Of a stretch of DNA of 64,000 bases, positions 33,583 through 42,233 are shown in pieces (the stretch's first letter is position 1; every line of letters starts with the position of its first letter). The stretch spans positions 434,001 through 498,000 of the forward strand of contig NZ_CP009920.1 in NCBI RefSeq assembly GCF_000832985.1, in the 5' to 3' direction. The translations under genes and the position numbers were made by a program. The stretch is from Priestia megaterium NBRC 15308 = ATCC 14581 (GTDB taxonomy: Bacteria; Bacillota; Bacilli; Bacillales; Bacillaceae_H). The notes under the pieces are model-generated. The model saw only the letters and a program-made list of their open reading frames with translations. It had not been told where the DNA came from and made no database searches.

Positions 33583-36544
33583 CTTGTTGTTCCCCCTTTT
33601 CCCTAGCGTTTCTTGATTTCGCAACACTTTGAATACTATCTGGAGCATCTTCATTATAAACGAGCTGCCAAGCATCAATTACATTTTCTTTCATTACTTT
33701 TAGAGACGGAACGGCTACATAGGGTGGCGCTTGTTTTCCAAGTAGGGCATACCCTGCTAGAATCGCTTCGGCGACTCCTTGCTGGTATGGTAGCTGGGCA
33801 CCTAGTCCTTTAATAGGTCCATCCTGTGCAATTTCCAAGGCGACGTTCATACCCAAATCCATTGTCGTAATGACTAAATTGCTTTTTTTTGCAGTACGAG
33901 TTGCCCTCAAAGCTCCTTCAGCCGGTACATCCCATACAACAAAAATACCATTTAAATCCTGATGTTCAGCAATCATACCGGATGCCACTTTTTCTCCATC
34001 ATTCGAATCAGTAATTCCCCTGCGATCGACAATTTGAATGTCAGGGTACCTTTCCTTTATAGTTTTTTCAAATGCTTCCGTTCTTTGTTTGGTTGCAAAA
34101 AAATCAGCATCATGGTAAATAATCCCGACCTTACCCTTTCTATCTAATTTCTCAGCCATGATATTAGCCGATTCAATGCCATTTCCATAATTGTCAGCAG
34201 AAACAATACTTACATAATCTTTCCCATGCTGCAAACCATTCGGTGTATTGTCCATAAACACCAGCTTGACACCAGCCTGGGCTGCTTTTTGATATACACT
34301 TGCAGTTAATTCTGGATCAACTGGAATGCTCACCAGGATATCCGGTTTTTTGGCTAAAATGCTTTCAATGTCAGCTACTTGCTTTTTCCATTTAAATTCT
34401 GCATTTGTCACGGCTACTACCTCAATGCCCATTTTCTCAAAAGTAGTTTGCATTCCTTCCAATTGAGACCTTGACCAATCACTTCCAGTATAATGCATAG
34501 CAATAGCAGCCTTATATTTCTTTTTCTTAATTTTTTTTAGCTCTTTCAAAGATAAACGAAGTGTTTTTGCTGAGGCAGCTTCCTCGCCATGTGGTCCCGT
34601 ACTTAAAATTTTATGATCTGGAATATTTTGATTAATTGTATTGTTTAGCGTTTCACTTAGGATTGTCAAAAACTCTTGTACATGAATGGGCTTTGTTAAA
34701 TAGTTATCAAATCCTTTATCTAATGTATATTGAATATCCTTTGGCATTGCATTCGCACTTACAGCGATGACAGCAATATCTTTCGTTTCTTTGCCTGCTT
34801 TTAAAATTTCAAATACTTCATATCCATTAATATCTGGGAGGTTAATATCAAGAAGAACCAAATCTATTTTTTCGTTTGCTACAATTTCTATTCCTTCTTT
34901 TCCTGTACGAGCTGATAAGAGCGTATAGGAAGGCTGCGATTTAATGATGTTACTTACTAAGTGCAAGTTGGATTCGTTATCTTCAATATATAGCAAACGA
35001 TAGTTATCTTCCTTCCTATTATTTGTTGGAGGAAATTCAGTTTGTTCACCCCATTGTATGACAGTCTTTGAATCATTTGGAAGAGGAAGGCTAAAACAAA
35101 ACTCACTTCCTGTTCCTTTATTGCTTGTTACATTAATATCCCCACCCATTAGATGCACCAGCTGTTTAACTAAAGATAACCCAATCCCTGTACCTTCTTC
35201 TTTTGTATTTTCGATTCGATAAAATGGAACAAACACTTTAGTATATTCCTCTACAGAAAAACCTACACCTGTATCTACGATATGAATGTACTGCTTATTC
35301 TCTTGTAAACGACAGAAAACAATGACTTTTCCATTTTCTTGATTGTATTTAATAGCATTATCAAGTAGATTTAGCAATATTTGTTTAAGACGTATAGGAT
35401 CAGCAAGAACCATCATATCTTCCCATTGATCCAGTTGGCTATAAATACTAATATTCTTCTTCTTAGCCAATGGTTGTACAATATTGATACATTCCTTGAT
35501 GACAGTTAAAAGATGAACTTCCTCTACAGAAATCTTTAAATTTCCCGTTTCTATTCTTGACACGTCTAAAATATCATTAATTAAACTTAATAAATGGCTT
35601 CCTCCACTTAAAATCTCCTGTACAAAATCACGCTGTTGTTCATTTAAAGATTCATCCATCTCCAATAATTGAGCAAAACCCAGAATTCCATTCAACGGAG
35701 TACGCAGTTCATGACTCATCTTAGACAAAAAACTTGATTTGGCCATGTTCACTTTTTCAGCTTCTTCTTTTGCCTGAACAATAACTCTTTCCATTTTTTT
35801 TTGTTCTGTGATATCCTCAAACTCCCACAAGTAGCCTACAAAATTATTTTTCTCATTTAAGGGAAAACAATTGTAGCGTAGTGTCATACTTGTATCTATT
35901 TTAATTTCTTTCGTAATTTTTGTTAGTTTTTCTGTATTTCCGAGCTTAATTTTATTAATTTCTTTATCAAAAAGGTAATGTAAATCCGAAGCGTGCATCC
36001 CAATATGGCAATCAATTTCACCCTTCAACTGGAAAAGTTCATAAAATTTCCTATTTAAGAGCCTTATTTTTTTATTGCAATCTGTTACTGCAATCCCACT
36101 ATCTAACCAATCAATCAAACTACGCTGGAATGCATAGGAATTCATTAATTTTTGTTCTTGTTCTTTTTGAAGAATGTCCTCTTCCATAATCTTTTTGTTA
36201 GTAATGTCCACACAAGTTCCGACTACTTCAGCTACTTTATCCTTATGAAATAAAGGTCTTAAATAAATTACATAATAAATACCTCTAAATTTACCTTCAT
36301 ATTCAATGTACTGTCCTGCCCATGCTTTTTTGTAATAACTGTTTAGCAAATTGGCAGTGTCAATATCATCCCAATACAAATCATGAAGCGTCTTTCCGAC
36401 GATATCCTCTCGATTAACCCCCAACGTATACAGTAATTCTCCCTCGGCAAAAGTATGAATAAACTCGTTACTTCTTTGTACAAACTTAAAAATCATCCCG
36501 GTATCAGTAAAGCCTGGCTGTGAAATATATCTGAAATCCTTCAT
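33557..36544 (-). CDS. Hybrid histidine kinase with C-terminal sugar-binding-protein domain (PAS-PAS-HisKA-HATPase-REC-PBP1)
   Basis: This 995-residue protein has two PAS regions (about 15-115 and 140-250), HisKA with phospho-acceptor His278 (KMSHELRTPLNG), a HATPase domain (LLDNAIKY at 393-400, DTGVGF at 424-429, GTGIGLSL at 451-458) and a receiver domain with Asp566 (LVLLDINLP) and Lys618. After a short linker, residues about 675-960 form a type 1 periplasmic-binding fold like ribose-type ABC binding proteins (YKAAIAMHYTGSDWSRSQLE; ILVSIPVDPELTASVYQKAA; FVVWDVPAEGALRATRTA). I see no signal peptide or membrane helix, so the sugar-binding part should be in the cytoplasm. The overlapping LytTR regulator is its likely output. 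Confidence 0.88.
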   Translation of the reverse strand: MKDFRYISQPGFTDTGMIFKFVQRSNEFIHTFAEGELLYTLGVNREDIVGKTLHDLYWDDIDTANLLNSYYKKAWAGQYIEYEGKFRGIYYVIYLRPLFHKDKVAEVVGTCVDITNKKIMEEDILQKEQEQKLMNSYAFQRSLIDWLDSGIAVTDCNKKIRLLNRKFYELFQLKGEIDCHIGMHASDLHYLFDKEINKIKLGNTEKLTKITKEIKIDTSMTLRYNCFPLNEKNNFVGYLWEFEDITEQKKMERVIVQAKEEAEKVNMAKSSFLSKMSHELRTPLNGILGFAQLLEMDESLNEQQRDFVQEILSGGSHLLSLINDILDVSRIETGNLKISVEEVHLLTVIKECINIVQPLAKKKNISIYSQLDQWEDMMVLADPIRLKQILLNLLDNAIKYNQENGKVIVFCRLQENKQYIHIVDTGVGFSVEEYTKVFVPFYRIENTKEEGTGIGLSLVKQLVHLMGGDINVTSNKGTGSEFCFSLPLPNDSKTVIQWGEQTEFPPTNNRKEDNYRLLYIEDNESNLHLVSNIIKSQPSYTLLSARTGKEGIEIVANEKIDLVLLDINLPDINGYEVFEILKAGKETKDIAVIAVSANAMPKDIQYTLDKGFDNYLTKPIHVQEFLTILSETLNNTINQNIPDHKILSTGPHGEEAASAKTLRLSLKELKKIKKKKYKAAIAMHYTGSDWSRSQLEGMQTTFEKMGIEVVAVTNAEFKWKKQVADIESILAKKPDILVSIPVDPELTASVYQKAAQAGVKLVFMDNTPNGLQHGKDYVSIVSADNYGNGIESANIMAEKLDRKGKVGIIYHDADFFATKQRTEAFEKTIKERYPDIQIVDRRGITDSNDGEKVASGMIAEHQDLNGIFVVWDVPAEGALRATRTAKKSNLVITTMDLGMNVALEIAQDGPIKGLGAQLPYQQGVAEAILAGYALLGKQAPPYVAVPSLKVMKENVIDAWQLVYNEDAPDSIQSVAKSRNAREKGEQQDESIDRRR

Positions 36545-36856
36545 TTGTTTCGCCCCTAGTTAGTTAAAAAAATATAATATGGATTCTATATGATAAATCC
36601 CTTACTTTACGTTCTTTACAGTGCTTGAAGATTAATTTGAAACCAATTATTCATTCTAATGATTATTGTAATCGCTTTACAAATTATACTTTTATTATTA
36701 TAAGCTTCACTATATTGATTAGTCTAACAATACTTACCCATGAGGCTGTCACGCTTTTATTAAAGAAGGAATGGATCAAAACAGGGGGCGTCTTTTTGAC
36801 ATTCTTAAAAGGAAAGATATGGATGTTGTTAATCCTTCTATAGAGCGTCACATAGA
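36545..36856. other. Upstream region of the hybrid kinase gene
   Basis: No supported gene. It contains the operator-like site at 36667. A 72-codon plus-strand frame beginning at 36625 has no ribosome site. Confidence 0.4.
36667..36681. promoter_or_regulatory. Possible LacI-like half-sites upstream of the hybrid kinase
   Basis: TGTAATCGCTTTACA carries the same TGTAA and TTACA arms as the LacI/cre-type sites but with one extra base in the centre. It lies 123 bp before the kinase start. Confidence 0.35.
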
Positions 36857-37177
36857 AGCATGGAATTATGAATGTCATTTTCCTTCATCTGTTCCTGCTG
36901 CTATCGACGGGTTATCAAAGCCCCAGTGAATTCGTTTCACATGTAAATATTTTACACACAGATACTCTACTGCGTGTCCGCATAGTATCACAACTAAAGC
37001 AGCATTATTAAGAATTTCAGGATTAATTACATGAGATGTTTGGTTTGAGATATCGATTCCTACTTCATTCATTGTTTTTACGGCATTAGGATTTAAAGCA
37101 TGAACTTCAAGTCCAGCACTTTTTACCTCTCACTATTTCCCTTGATACTTTTTAGCCTAACCTTCTTCCATGTCATA
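36857..37177 (-). pseudogene. Decayed arsenate reductase (arsC, thioredoxin-coupled LMW-PTPase type)
   Basis: The minus strand reads, across in-frame stops, [56 protein letters not shown] and [20 protein letters not shown], then a stop where the family has Trp. This tracks ArsC from the end of its P-loop helix to near its C-terminus. The P-loop (CTGNSCRSQ) is missing, the second catalytic Cys region (TLCGDA-DKCP) is altered to [11 protein letters not shown], and three stops break the frame. It is non-functional, probably a relic of an ars operon. Confidence 0.8.
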
Positions 37178-37414
37178 TTTAAATCAAAAAGTTTGATGTA
37201 ATTAAAAGAGTTCTTGTTCGACTAACCTATCTGTTAGCTAACAAGAAAAAGGACCACCAAAGCGTTTAACCCTAACTATTACCAATTAATTTTCCGGATT
37301 ATATGTACATTATAACTACTTAATATAATTCACCTATAAAAACATTATAGAATGTTTCCTCCAATATTCGGAACACTAACATTGTATTCACGTAAAAAAG
37401 GAGGGTAATCAGAA
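37178..37414. promoter_or_regulatory. Promoter region of the yra/adhB operon
   Basis: AT-rich sequence with no gene. A sporulation sigma promoter is expected here. Candidates such as CATTATAA at about 37313 are too weak to call. Confidence 0.3.
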
Positions 37415-37660
37415 ATGGATATTCAAAAATTAGCCGATCATGAGTCATTGGATCTACATGAAGTTATTAATTTTAAAACCCTTTGCTTAGCGAAATCAAA
37501 ACTAATGCAAGGACTTGTATTTGATGATGATTTGAGAGCATTGATGAAAAAAGATGTTGAACAATCGATACAAGCGCTGGGAGAATTACAGGCAGTTTAT
37601 CAACGTGCACCTTTTGAAGCCCCTGTTCCTCAAAACCGGCCAACACCAATAATCAATTGA
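37415..37660 (+). CDS. yraG: Spore coat CotF-related small protein (YraG-like)
   Basis: This 81-residue helical protein ([40 protein letters not shown]) resembles YraG, the N-terminal half of CotF-type coat proteins. AAAGGAGG precedes the ATG. It starts a five-gene set in the same order as the B. subtilis yraG-yraF-adhB-yraE-yraD block, which is expressed during sporulation. Orthology rests on order and size as well as sequence. It is probably incorporated into, or placed under, the spore coat. Confidence 0.7.
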   Translation: MDIQKLADHESLDLHEVINFKTLCLAKSKLMQGLVFDDDLRALMKKDVEQSIQALGELQAVYQRAPFEAPVPQNRPTPIIN

Positions 37661-37676
37661 AAAGGAGGTAAATTCA

Positions 37677-38045
37677 GTGAATCATGACTATTTAGATCCT
37701 ATAAACTCGCTACACGTACCAGAGCTCGCAGATACTACATTTGCGATGGACTTTCTTCTTCGTGCCAAGGAAGGTGTTCGCAATATCGCAGTCGCATTAA
37801 CGGAGTCCGCATCACCTGATGTTAGAACCCTCTTACGAGAACAGTTAATGCAAGGGATTGCCATGCACCAAGAAATTACAGAACTAATGATTAGTAAAAA
37901 ATGGTTCCATCCATACGAATTAAGTGAACAATATCAACTAGACCAACTCTCTGCCAACAATACATTGATGATTGGCAAAATGAATTTATTTCCTGTTGAG
38001 ACCAACAGAAAAGGTCTGTTTGACCGAACACCTGATGAACACTAA
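37677..38045 (+). CDS. yraF: Spore coat CotF-family protein (YraF-like)
   Basis: This 122-residue protein shows the CotF core: [60 protein letters not shown]. The start is GTG with a perfect AAAGGAGG 7 nt upstream. It is 17 bp after the yraG-like gene and 19 bp before adhB. The paralogue at 39425 is clearly related (AAKSGVRNYAMAVTEAGTPE), so the operon holds two copies of each small coat gene type flanking the dehydrogenase. Confidence 0.75.
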   Translation: MNHDYLDPINSLHVPELADTTFAMDFLLRAKEGVRNIAVALTESASPDVRTLLREQLMQGIAMHQEITELMISKKWFHPYELSEQYQLDQLSANNTLMIGKMNLFPVETNRKGLFDRTPDEH

Positions 38046-38063
38046 CACTGGAGGATATCTATC

Positions 38064-39200
38064 ATGAAGGCAGTAACGTATCAAGGTATTAAAAATGTTG
38101 TAGTCAAAGAAGTTCCAGATCCAAAGATTCAAAAACGAGATGACATGATTATTAAAGTAACCAGTACAGCTATATGCGGGTCTGATTTACATTTAATTCA
38201 TGGCATGATTCCTAACCTGCAAGAAAACTATGTGATTGGCCATGAACCAATGGGAATCGTCGAAGAAGTTGGTCCAGATGTGACGAAAGTAAAAAAGGGA
38301 GATCGTGTTATTATTCCTTTTAATATAGCATGCGGTGAATGTCTTTACTGTAAAAACCATTTGGAAAGCCAATGTGATAATTCCAATGATAATGGTGATA
38401 TGGGTGCCTATTTCGGATATTCTGGTACGACGGGTGGTTATCCAGGTGGACAAGCTGAATATTTAAGAGTTCCGTTTGCCAACTTTACTCATTTCAAAAT
38501 TCCAGAGACTTGTGAAGAACCAGATGAAAAGTTAGCAGTTATTGCCGATGCAATGACTACTGGTTATTGGAGTGTTGACAATGCAGGCGTAAAGGGTGGA
38601 GATACAGTTATTGTTCTTGGCTGTGGTCCGGTTGGCCTTTTTGCTCAAAAATTCTGTTGGCTAAAAGGAGCAAAGCGTGTCATTGCCGTAGATTATGTAG
38701 ATTATCGTTTGCAACACGCCAAACGTACCAACAAAGTTGAAATTGTAAATTTCGCACATTTTGAAAATGCAGGAATGCATTTGAAAGAAATGACGAAGGG
38801 CGGCGCTGATGTTGTCATCGATGCAGTTGGTATGGACGGTAAAATGACTGATATGGAGTTCCTTGCGAGTGGAATGAAACTGCAGGGCGGAGCATTTGGT
38901 GCGTTTATCATGGCTTCACAAGCAGTACGTAAAGGCGGGACAATCCAAGTTACAGGCGTTTACGGTGGCAAATATAATGGATTCCCAATGGGAGATATTA
39001 TGAACCGAAACGTCAATATTCGCTCTGGACAAGCACCTGTAATTCACTATATGCCATATATGTTTGAATTAGTTTCGACCGGAAAAATTGATCCAGGAGA
39101 TGTCGTGAGTCATGTACTTCCACTTAGTGAAGCAAAGCGTGGCTATGAGATTTTTGACACCAAAATGGATAATTGTATAAAAGTCTTGTTAAAACCTTGA
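38064..39200 (+). CDS. adhB: Zinc-dependent alcohol dehydrogenase (AdhB-like)
   Basis: This 378-residue medium-chain dehydrogenase has the catalytic zinc ligands in AICGSDLHLIHG and GHEPMG, the structural zinc Cys cluster CGECLYCKNHLESQC, and the cofactor motif VIVLGCGPVGLFAQ followed by AVDYVDYR, whose Asp favours NAD. It resembles the formaldehyde-dehydrogenase-like branch. Position between CotF-type coat genes matches B. subtilis adhB. It should be made in the mother cell during sporulation; its physiological substrate is unknown. Confidence 0.87.
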   Translation: MKAVTYQGIKNVVVKEVPDPKIQKRDDMIIKVTSTAICGSDLHLIHGMIPNLQENYVIGHEPMGIVEEVGPDVTKVKKGDRVIIPFNIACGECLYCKNHLESQCDNSNDNGDMGAYFGYSGTTGGYPGGQAEYLRVPFANFTHFKIPETCEEPDEKLAVIADAMTTGYWSVDNAGVKGGDTVIVLGCGPVGLFAQKFCWLKGAKRVIAVDYVDYRLQHAKRTNKVEIVNFAHFENAGMHLKEMTKGGADVVIDAVGMDGKMTDMEFLASGMKLQGGAFGAFIMASQAVRKGGTIQVTGVYGGKYNGFPMGDIMNRNVNIRSGQAPVIHYMPYMFELVSTGKIDPGDVVSHVLPLSEAKRGYEIFDTKMDNCIKVLLKP

Positions 39201-39217
39201 GGAAGGAGGTAGAAAAA

Positions 39218-39412
39218 ATGAATTACGCTTTACATGAAGTTCTTGAGGTCCATGAAATGGCTGCATTTAAGACCAATTGTTTGACTAAGTCCAAAACGAT
39301 GAGAGGATTAGTTACAGATCAGCAATTAAAAGATATTATGCAGCAAGACATAGATGTATCTACGAGACAATTACAAGAATATACTTCTATCCTTTCCAAC
39401 GCTAAGCAGTAA
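39218..39412 (+). CDS. yraE: Spore coat CotF-related small protein (YraE-like)
   Basis: The 64-residue product (YALHEVLEVHEMAAFKTNCL, TKSKTMRGLVTDQQLKDIMQ) is a shorter relative of the yraG-like protein. A longer frame starts inside adhB at 39173, but AAGGAGG lies before the ATG at 39218, only 17 bp after adhB. It is followed by the yraD-like gene. Confidence 0.7.
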   Translation: MNYALHEVLEVHEMAAFKTNCLTKSKTMRGLVTDQQLKDIMQQDIDVSTRQLQEYTSILSNAKQ

Positions 39413-39424
39413 AAGAGGAGATGA

Positions 39425-39730
39425 ATGAACATGAATCCAATTATTGAAAATTTAACTGGCATGAATGCCCTATCGGATCAAGTGGTTGCAATGGATTTAT
39501 TGATTGCAGCTAAAAGTGGAGTTAGAAATTATGCCATGGCAGTTACGGAGGCCGGAACGCCTGAAATTAAAGAAATGCTCACTCGCCATTTAGTGGAAGC
39601 TCTTGATATGCATGAACAAATTTCTGCATACATGGTGGAAAAAGGATGGTACCATGCTTGGGATACAAATGAACAAATCACTTTAGATTTAAATAATATC
39701 GATACAGCGTTGAACTTACCTACTCTATAA
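39425..39730 (+). CDS. yraD: Spore coat CotF-family protein (YraD-like)
   Basis: This 101-residue protein has the CotF core (MDLLIAAKSGVRNYAMAVTE, EAGTPEIKEMLTRHLVEALD, MHEQISAYMVEKGWYHAWDT). GAGGAG precedes two ATGs, at 39425 (4 nt) and 39431 (10 nt), so the start could be either. It is the last gene of the operon; an AGGAGCAGTTTA/TAAACTGTTCCT hairpin follows at 39741-39776. Confidence 0.75.
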   Translation: MNMNPIIENLTGMNALSDQVVAMDLLIAAKSGVRNYAMAVTEAGTPEIKEMLTRHLVEALDMHEQISAYMVEKGWYHAWDTNEQITLDLNNIDTALNLPTL

Positions 39731-39740
39731 AAATAAAATA

Positions 39741-39776
39741 GGAGCAGTTTAACATTACCCACCTAAACTGTTCCTA
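39741..39776. terminator. Hairpin after the yra/adhB operon
   Basis: AGGAGCAGTTTA pairs with TAAACTGTTCCT (one G-T pair) around a 12-nt loop, 11 bp after the stop. The T-run is poor. Confidence 0.5.
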
Positions 39777-39960
39777 ATAAACCATTTATATTTAAATAAT
39801 GGAATTCTTTAAAGAAAAGATATCCAATACGATTACAAATTTGATGTCTTTTCTTTTAGAATTAGAGATAAATTAAGCCAATTACGAATTATTGGCTTAA
39901 TGCTTACCCGTTCAAATATAAAAAAATGAACCAATTATTCTTTATACCAAATAGTAGTAT

Positions 39961-40072
39961 AAGGAAATTAATCAATTTTCATATTAAGTAAACTATAAGG
40001 TTCGTGTCCTAAATCTTTTCTAGAATGAAATCTAGCCTGCAGATCTAATTGAGTCAAAATGACATACCAATT
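39961..40072 (-). pseudogene. Fragment of the MRJP/SMP-30-like gene (second copy of its 3' end)
   Basis: The minus strand encodes YVILTQLDLQARFHSRKDLG then HEPYSLLNMKID and a stop, which aligns with YVIVNQLHRQPRFHYGKDLR, EKPYSLLRIKID near the end of the intact protein encoded at 21493. The rest of the gene is absent, so this is a truncated relic of a second copy. Confidence 0.8.
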
Positions 40073-40111
40073 AAATCAACTTATTATAAAAAAGCCGAGA
40101 AACGTAATTCC

Positions 40112-40930
40112 CTAGCTTTTTTGAGTTTCTATCGCTTGTTTAACCGTTGCATAGGTTTTAATAGATGAGAAATCAATTCCATTTCTAACAATGGTTTGGG
40201 CCAATTCAGGTCCTATACCAGTCATCATCACCTCAATACCTTGTAAGCGGAGAACACTGTAAATATCAAAGAGGTAACGTTCAGCTATAGCGTCTATAGT
40301 TAAGATACCTGAGAAATCAACAATTAGATACTCTACCCTCATTTCAAGAATTTTCAAGATAACATTATTCAAGATATATTCCGCTCTTTCTGAATCAATA
40401 GATCCAATTAATGGGAGAACGGCAGTTTTATCTTGAATGGGGACCACAGGAACAGATAATTTCAATACTTCTTGCTGCGTCTTCTGAATAATTTTATCTT
40501 TCACTTGTTCAAATATTATAATGGTTTCATTAATACTTATATCGAGCAAATAGTTAAATCGTTTATTAATAAATACAACTTCTTCTGAAGAAAGTCCATG
40601 CTCTATACTTATGTTAGTAAGGTAATCGATGAAGACTAGGCGCGTAGGAGGATAGCGTGCAATAATAATAGAGACTCTCTCCCCTTGAGATGCTGTACGC
40701 TTACCATTGGTCTTACTCCATTCAACAAGCCCTTCAGGTACGTTGTTTTCACTACTAAAGAGACTCTTTCCTAAAAACTTAATAAATTCAGTATAGACGA
40801 TAATTGCTTGTTCAAGTTCCTCTTGTAAAGCCTCAAAATTGGGTTTCTGAGAAATTTCTTGCACAATTTCATTTGCTAACATTTCTGCATTATCATCTAA
40901 GTACTTAGCAACCCCTATAATCCCTTTCAA
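40112..40930 (-). CDS. RsbR-family STAS protein (stressosome subunit paralogue)
   Basis: This 272-residue protein has an N-terminal globin-like helical domain and a C-terminal STAS domain (LSVPVVPIQDKTAVLPLIGS; YLIVDFSGILTIDAIAERYL; MTGIGPELAQTIVRNGIDFS). RsbR proteins build the stressosome that feeds the sigma-B pathway. The two phospho-Thr positions of RsbRA are changed: GTIDTERA is GSIDSERA (Thr to Ser) and VDTM is IDAI (Thr to Ala), so phosphorylation by RsbT must differ. The start is TTG with GAGGGAG about 10 nt upstream. A dead paralogue lies directly upstream. Confidence 0.85.
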   Translation of the reverse strand: MKGIIGVAKYLDDNAEMLANEIVQEISQKPNFEALQEELEQAIIVYTEFIKFLGKSLFSSENNVPEGLVEWSKTNGKRTASQGERVSIIIARYPPTRLVFIDYLTNISIEHGLSSEEVVFINKRFNYLLDISINETIIIFEQVKDKIIQKTQQEVLKLSVPVVPIQDKTAVLPLIGSIDSERAEYILNNVILKILEMRVEYLIVDFSGILTIDAIAERYLFDIYSVLRLQGIEVMMTGIGPELAQTIVRNGIDFSSIKTYATVKQAIETQKS

Positions 40931-41008
40931 TAATTGTCACTCCCTCATTTTCTTATTCATGAATGCATTTAGGCAGTCGTTTTATTTCTTGCTTTCCTAT
41001 TTATTGTT

Positions 41009-41857
41009 TTAAAAACGAATAAGGAGATTTTCTGTCGCCTTTTGTAAACTTGATTTTATAGTTAAATTATTGAAATCAATAGCAATACTTACAGTAGTCT
41101 GTGCAACTTCCGGACGAATTCCTGTTAAGACTGTTTCTACACCTAGAAGCTTTAACGCGTCTATCACTTTGAAAATCCCATCTGCTACCATGGTATCTAT
41201 AATATAAACACTCTATAAATCTACTATTAAACGTTGAAACTGTAGTCTGTTCGCTGATTTCAACGCTTCCTCCATTGGATAATTGGCTCTTTCCGTATCT
41301 ATATTTCCAATGAGAGGCAAACTAAAAATAGCCATTCCTTTAGCTAAAGGGACAACTGGGACCGATAATTCAAGAAAGGCGGCTTTGCGCACGTTCAAGG
41401 GTTAATTGATAGAAATGCACATAACTTAAACTAAAGGAATAAGCAGCATGATCTAGCAGAGGATCAATAATTCCGCCGACTTCAAATACCGTATCTATTG
41501 ATAGATTATTTTCCTTTATTACTTCCTTCAATATCTTCCATAAGAAAGTGCGATAATCTTTTGTATCTTTTAATGCTTCATCCAATGGCACCTTCAAATT
41601 GCAAAACATTTCCTCTGTTTCTTTTCCCCATTGGGTAAATTTTTGGAGTGCTCTTTCTTCATTTAAGTAATCCCTAAGAACTTCACCAAATAGAATTATA
41701 AAGTGAGCTCGGATATTAATAAGTTCCACTTCGAAAGGAGCCAATTGTTTTTTTCTTCTTCTGTAATATCATCTATTCTATTTTCATGTACTTCATTAGC
41801 GATTTCAAATCTATATTCTAAGATTTTATCCCCTAAAAATCCTATTTCATCTTTCAT
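41009..41857 (-). pseudogene. Second RsbR paralogue, broken by two frameshifts and a stop
   Basis: The ATG at 41857 with CGGAGGAG upstream opens MKDEIGFLGDKILEYRFEIA. In the A-run of EEEKKQLAPFEVEL one A is missing; near LTLERAQSRL/LELSVPVVPL one T is extra; and RLIVDL is followed by TAG before SVYIIDTMVADGIFKVIDAL. Repairing these three lesions gives a full RsbR with intact phospho-Thr sites (GNIDTERA, IDTMVAD). It is therefore a recently inactivated stressosome gene, unless the sequence has errors. Confidence 0.85.
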
Positions 41858-42233
41858 GATCTCCTCCGAAAATCCTGTTGAGGCTATTAATTAATTTTTT
41901 ATATTAATTATATCACCACATGTCAAAATACTTATTTTTTTGTTAATTTCTCAGTATAAAGTTCTCTACTCTAATCTTCATAATTTATTAAACAATTTGT
42001 TACAAAGGATTAAAAAAATCAAAGCCGAATTCACCTTCTGTGATATGATTAATCCAATAAATAGAAATCTTGTATGCTATACACATCATAAAACAGAAAA
42101 TTACTAATCCATTAGTTTTTCTGTATATTAAAGGACATTTAACGTCGGAATATGTAAAATTCACACAAATAAGAATACCTTATTACTCTGTAGATTTTTT
42201 AGAAATTTTACTAAAACCACTCTGAGGTGAACT
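41858..42233. other. Gene-free region before the MEDS gene
   Basis: AT-rich, with no gene or strong hairpin. It should contain the promoter for the MEDS-domain gene; I see no convincing sigma-B boxes. Confidence 0.35.

Noticed and set aside
33583-33678. Longer N-terminus for the LytTR response regulator
   Set aside because: It would add 32 residues encoded antiparallel in function within the kinase 3' end; the ribosome site and receiver-domain start support the internal ATG.
36625-36878. Frames of 64-72 codons upstream of the kinase gene
   Set aside because: No ribosome site; the AT-rich composition gives hydrophobic chance frames, and the span holds an operator-like site.
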